A stretch of 64,000 nucleotides of DNA, taken from positions 248,001 through 312,000 of the forward strand of contig RMBW01000027.1 in the NCBI GenBank assembly GCA_004009845.1, read 5' to 3'. Both the position numbers and the translations under genes were made by a program. Shown here one piece after another: positions 58,965-64,000 of the stretch. The notes under the pieces are model-generated. The model was not told where the DNA came from and ran no database searches. It was given only the letters and a program-made list of their open reading frames with translations. Positions within the stretch are counted from its first letter, which is position 1. Each line of letters starts with the position of its first letter. The DNA comes from Davidsoniella eucalypti. Lineage: Eukaryota; Ascomycota; Sordariomycetes; Microascales; Ceratocystidaceae.

Positions 58965-61900
58965 TATATCGATGATTATCTGCTGCTTGGGAGTAAACCG
59001 GGCTTCCGTTGATACTTCTTCGAGTTCTCAAGTTCCATCTGACGGGCTGTAGCTTAGCTATTTATATGAGTGGCTGTATCGTTCGATATAGCTAACATAG
59101 CGTTCGTTGGTTTGATAACACAGAAACACTGATATCATCTCTATGGTCTTGGTTGGTGGAATCGCTCGATATACGGTATAACATTCGGTAACTTGGACGG
59201 TATAAGATGACCGGACGAAGCTATCCAACTTCCCTGATCCAGTGACATCATGGTCTGTTTCTCGGACAAATTGCTGGCCCTTGCTGATGTTATTCGATGC
59301 GATACTTCGTGTGACTATCTATCCATGTTCGAGACTCTTCTTTGCCAAGTATAGCACATCAATAGCTATGTAAGCCATGAATAACCCTAATAGTTGCACT
59401 TTCAAACTACGTTGGTGATTGCTTCCTGTAACCCTAACCACTAACTTCATGATCTTACAAACTCTCGCAGCGTTCGATTACGCGGCGCCATAGCATATAG
59501 GTCACATTTTTTCTTCTGTCGCTTGCAGCTCTGGAGCCCTTATCAACGCCTGTTCTTGCCCGACAGATGAGTTGATACTACTGTACAAACTTATAACGGT
59601 GATCTTGCAAAAAAGTATGCGGGATAATGTAACTGTAAACACTGCTAGAAGTGCAAAAAAGGACGAGAGAGTCAAACTGGCTGACAGAATCGTTCGATGC
59701 TTAGTTGGCTTTCAGGGGTTCTGTTATTGGTTTCTGTGTATGTAGTAGCGAGTCAATGATTCACTACTAACTGATCCGTCACTCATATTTACCAAATTCA
59801 TAAGGCGTGTATGGCCATATAGTTATATCTCAATGGGCAGCTCATATTATAGTATCTACAATTCCGCGTCCTTTTTCAACAGGAACAAGCCGTCTTTTGA
59901 TCAAGGCCATCACAAGACCCCGTTATTCAGCCGAGTCAAAGCCCTTTCAACTATTGACAGTATCTCGGCCTTGGCACATTTTGGAGAGCGCGTCATAGGC
60001 TGTCATAAGAAATAACCCAAGGATTCAAGCAGAAAGCGCTATTGGACTTCTGGAACTACTAGTCAGGATTGTCCTACCAGTCGTGGAAAATATATAGTCG
60101 ACGAAATGTAATGTATTCTTAATCTCAAACACTGTTCGGCGGAAATTCAAACACGAGGCTGCCAGACCAGGTCTCAAGTGATGCTCGGGATTTTTATGGA
60201 CACAGAATCTACTGGATCGAACAGGAGGAGAAGACAGCAGCTAGAGCCAGTTTTCTCTTTTTTTCGTCTTCTTTGCAGCAAAACCCAGACAATGCGGTAG
60301 ATAGATGTACACTAGAGCAGTACGCTGTGGCTTTGCCGACTATCTATGTATTATGGAAAACCAAAGATCACATAGTTAGCTGTACATCTTTTTCTTTTCT
60401 TCGCTTCAACTTTCTCTTCTAAGATAAAGAAGCGAGAGACGCTCCTGTGCCAGCATGAGTTCGAACTGCAAAAACTAGGACTTCAAAGCAGTGGCTACAG
60501 TTGCGTTCTACCAATTTGGCCTGAGAAGAAGAAATCTCCATAGCGTAGCACCATCAAAGCAACTCTAAAGACGCTTTCTTACACCGTAGGCTTTCTTTTT
60601 AGTTGAGAATTTCTGACACATTTTGTGCCGCAAGTTTTGACGCCTAGGCGAGTTATAACCCTTCCCACCCCTTCTTTTTTTTTCCTTTCTTACCGCTTTA
60701 TTCTTCCTCGCTTACCGTTTCTTAAACTCTTTAAGCATTCGGTAGCTTCTCTGGTGTCATGAGTAGCAATTTTTGCTGTCTCTTCGGGAAAGACTTGACA
60801 TCAAAAGTTGGGGGTGTCTGTAGAACGACAGGATTCCGTTAGGGTTATCGGTTCTAACTCAACATCACCAGAACTTTCAAGAAACTAATTCTCAATGTAA
60901 GATTAGCAGGCGATCACTCGACTTAGTTTTCTATTTTAAATACTCGTAGATGAGAGTCATCCTGGCTCTGCTCTTGCCTCTGTTCCTTCGATATATCTTA
61001 CTGAGAAGAGAAGCGTAAAAGACCGCGGCAGATGGATAAATTGAAGCCATTAAAGGCTTCAATTAGCGAGAAAACTTCCGCTTGTCCGACCTTCATCCAG
61101 GAACAAGAAAGAAGGACAGCATGGCGAGTATAATGGGCTCTATTATGTCTACTGTTAAGCATGAGATACTTCAGACAACAGCTATATGACCTCATAATTT
61201 CTACTATAGAGGCCCTGCAAGTAGGCATATACCTTTATTCTCGCTTCTGATATACGACTTCGGTGGCTATGCATGTGCCATGTTCTTCCTTGGTCCTCTT
61301 TCTGGTCTGGTTCCTCCAGGAAAGAAGCATATTTTGTCATTTGATGGGCTTCGGGAGCTTAAAACGCACGCATTGAGCCTATCTCGGTGCCGAGATTGCT
61401 GTACGTTATATAGTTTGGTAGCACTTCTAGCTATTCAATCGTCATTCGAGGTTGAACTACGTCTCATCAAGCGCCTGTGGTAGTCTGGAATCTCAACCTG
61501 TCTTGAAAATCGACCAGTTATTCTCCAGTGACGACCCAGCAGTGGCCAGTGCCTGGTCCTGATGACCAAAGTCTGGGCCTGGTTCAGGGACCGTTATTCA
61601 TGTCTCTCAAGGGGCATTGAAATGCTAGTTTATCAGCGTACTTGCATTAAAGGAGCATCCATACGCATGTTAGCCGAAATCCATAGCATTACCTGGCTCT
61701 CTTAATAGACTTGATATGATAGTAGACGATATGATATTGATGGTGTCTGTCTCTTACATGCATCGTATCTCTCTTAGCTCAAGCAATATAGCAATCTCTT
61801 GATGATATTGAGTGATAGAAGGCTTCCGCGCGCTGAAAATTACCGTAGTTGGTTTGTTTCGGCTGACTCGTTTTGGAGAATCAAGCAAAACGCATGCTTA

Positions 61901-64000
61901 GTTGAGGCTTTCTTTGACCTAGATAACAAGCTTTCTTTACCGAACCAGGGATGAAAACAGAGACTCCAGATAAGCATTCTATAACACATCTAACTACATG
62001 ATGGGATACAGAATGCTCTTTTTCTGCTATTAAGCGTATCTTATATTTGACTTGAATCCCCTGTAACCTCGATATCGTTAGCTTCCCCTGGGCAATGCGG
62101 ATAGCAAAAGTATTACTGTCGAGTTTTGCAGCTTTCGTGTAGGTCTTTGCTTGGGCCTTCGGGCCTGCTGGAGGAATTTCCACAGCAAATGTAACTATAG
62201 AGCTAATAGTAGCAACAATAGAAGGACAACAAGAGGCCACAGGGAGAAATAGGGGAGTGAAGGCCGAATCACGCGCTGTGGTTTGTTTGTTCGTCTAGGC
62301 TGTTTTCACTTCTTGGCTTTTGATATCCGTGCTCTGTACATATATTATGTTTCCAGTGGTATCGAATACTCCAGCTGACCTCTGATTTTGTCCTGGAAGG
62401 AGAACCCTGAAAGTCGACAGTGTTGTGTTTGAGAAAAGGTAAAACAACAGCCAGTTAGCCCCATGTAGAATATGTGACACTGCCAACGCTTTTCTTAGGC
62501 AAAAAGGATAATATGATAAGCAGTAAAGAAAGAAAGAGATATTAACTACTAGTGAAACTGGTGGCATAAATCTTTAGCCTGCCATGCAACTTCCGAACCA
62601 GACAATCGCAATAGCATCTACACATCTTTCCACCGTCGTTTAGTACATCAGGGGACTATTGCGTGTATGATACCCATTCATACCCGACATGATCATCGCT
62701 TTACAACTAAGTGCGAACGAGGAGTGAGAAGAGTCTCGCGAGAACACAATTAAACTATTCTAGCCATCGAGATGTGCACCGCTAGAACAACAAGCATCTT
62801 GCGGCTCATTTGCCTCATGGAAGTGACAAAACGACTTCTCACTAGGGGATGGTCAAACTAGTGATATGACAGGGACTCACTCAGTAAAAAGGCCCGGGCT
62901 CGTGTTGCTTTTCACTGCGTTTGATATTAAAGTGAGCAGGCACTGAGAAAGCCCGTTATCCAAGGCCCGAGTGAGTGAATAGCCTAATGTTTGTCAGCTA
63001 ACCAATTCACTACAACGCTACCATCTTGGACATATCGTGGTCACAAAGGTCACAACTATACGCCATCACCGAATTTGTAAGCATTAGTTCTGTCTGTTGT
63101 TCCGGCTGGCATGACTGTGGGAGAGTACTTAGCGACAAGTCTCTGCTAAATATGTATCTACATAACAAGAAAATGCCCACAGAAACGATAGACTCCCTGT
63201 CAAGGATAAATTTCACTCAGAATGGATGTTTAAGCTTCTACTCGTGAATTTAGCATTGATCCTTCCCTCGCCACGACCACACAGAGTCCTTGGTTAGCCT
63301 GTTTGCACTGATAGGGCCAGGCTTCTCGCCTCGGTATAGCGTCGAAAATGTTGGAAAGAGCGGGTAAAGGGTCAAAGCCCTTTCCGTCTTTCGTAGTCTT
63401 TGTATCCAAGCAAGCTGCTTTCTTGTTCCTTTCAGAGCCGCCTGGCCTGCCAAGAAGGACGGCAAGGCCCGGTAAACTTGAATTCCTGAAGCATTGCTTG
63501 GTTCCATGGAGGTGTTTCTAGCCTTGGTTTCTGATACTCTGGGTACCTTCTTTTTGTTTCTGGCCGTTTGCCCTATGGTGTTGTGCCTACCGACATGTCA
63601 GAGAAGCACAAATAAAGCTTAACAAAGCGCCAAGGATCCAAAGGGTCCTGATTATGTTAGTTAACTCGGACCCACAGTCCTAACCCTACCACTATGCTTT
63701 ATGTTTAACCCTACAGTCAATATCTCGCGTTGAAATTTTGGTTAATTATCGCCATAATATGCTGTCATGATCCGATTATAAGACTTCGATGACTTGCTCC
63801 GCCACAGTGACATCCTAATGGTCCCTGGTCCGATCTTCCTGCCCTCTTTATTCAGCTATAGATACTGCTTGCTGAGCGTAGCGATCTTCGTGTTAATCAG
63901 TCCTGCTGGTTCTTACAAGGTGCAATATCGGTAGCTTACGCTACTTATCCTACCATGGTGATATGACGTCGAGATCAACTGTTTAGCCGTGAAGATCGGG
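58965..64000. other. Gene-free right edge
   Basis: No supported gene. Frames of 60-119 codons (for example at 61881-62240 and 63250-63507) lack family motifs and splice partners. The stretch has several telomere-like words: AACCCTAA at 59383, TAACCCTAACC at 59429, TTAGGGTTA at 60839 and TAACCCTA at 63681. It also has a strong hairpin at 61039-61064. It may contain old decayed accessory genes, consistent with the pseudogene at its left border. Confidence 0.5.
61039..61064. repeat. Perfect 10-bp inverted repeat with 6-nt loop
   Basis: AATTGAAGCC, then ATTAAA, then GGCTTCAATT: a complete 10-bp stem able to form a stable hairpin. There is no gene on either side. Confidence 0.85.

Noticed and set aside
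59233..59245. Shared word GATCCAGTGAC at about 30854 and 59236 as a dispersed repeat
   Set aside because: The match ends after about 11 bp; expected by chance in 64 kb.
60433..60530. Minus-strand tRNA-like words (TTGGTAGAACGC and GCAGTTCGAACT)
   Set aside because: The words resemble tRNA box A and box B, but no acceptor stem pairs, the T-arm stem does not close and no anticodon stem is credible. At best a remnant.
61881..62567. Two minus-strand frames (119 and 90 codons) as a possible gene
   Set aside because: No family motif, no clean donor or acceptor to join them and random-looking composition.

Overview
The window looks like nuclear DNA of a filamentous ascomycete (Pezizomycotina, perhaps Sordariomycetes; the species cannot be fixed from the sequence). 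The reasons are short GT-AG introns of mostly 55-130 bp with CTAAC-type branch points, pyrimidine-rich promoters, and fungal families: eisosome protein Eis1, an Stt4 lipid kinase, a LaeA-like methyltransferase and a P450 of the kind common in filamentous ascomycetes. All gene models below were spliced by eye; every model closes to a whole number of codons and rebuilds the expected family motifs across its junctions.

Layout. 1-5.0 kb holds no convincing gene. 5.0-24.1 kb is a compact housekeeping block: EMC2 (-), a Trm140-type tRNA m3C methyltransferase (+), a Y_phosphatase3 phosphatase (-), EIS1 (+), proteasome subunit PRE7 (-), STT4 (+) and a Mn-type CDF transporter (-). Neighbours are mostly divergent or convergent with 150-570 bp between them. 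24.1-34.4 kb is gene-free. 34.4-37.1 kb is a pyrimidine-rich stretch that probably serves as promoter and long leader for a 926-residue low-complexity protein (+). Then follow lumazine synthase RIB4 (-) and a phosphate-type MFS transporter (-). A 3.5 kb gap separates these from a 414-residue protein of unknown function (+).

From about 50 kb the character changes to an accessory region: a LaeA-like methyltransferase (+), a SnoaL/NTF2-like protein (-), an intact cytochrome P450 (-), and a truncated P450 pseudogene whose haem loop is destroyed by changes that are mostly G-to-A, as repeat-induced point mutation would cause. The last 5 kb has no recognisable gene. Methyltransferase, SnoaL fold and P450 together resemble a small tailoring-enzyme locus of secondary metabolism, but no backbone synthase is present in the window.

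No tRNA, rRNA, transposon or CRISPR array could be supported. The most distinctive details are an upstream ORF whose stop overlaps the TRM140 start (ATGA), a GC-AG intron and a stop-free 60-bp intron in the phosphate transporter, two CACGTGGG boxes upstream of that transporter, a 10-nt first coding exon in EIS1, several tandem and inverted repeats in leaders and spacers, and the decayed P450.
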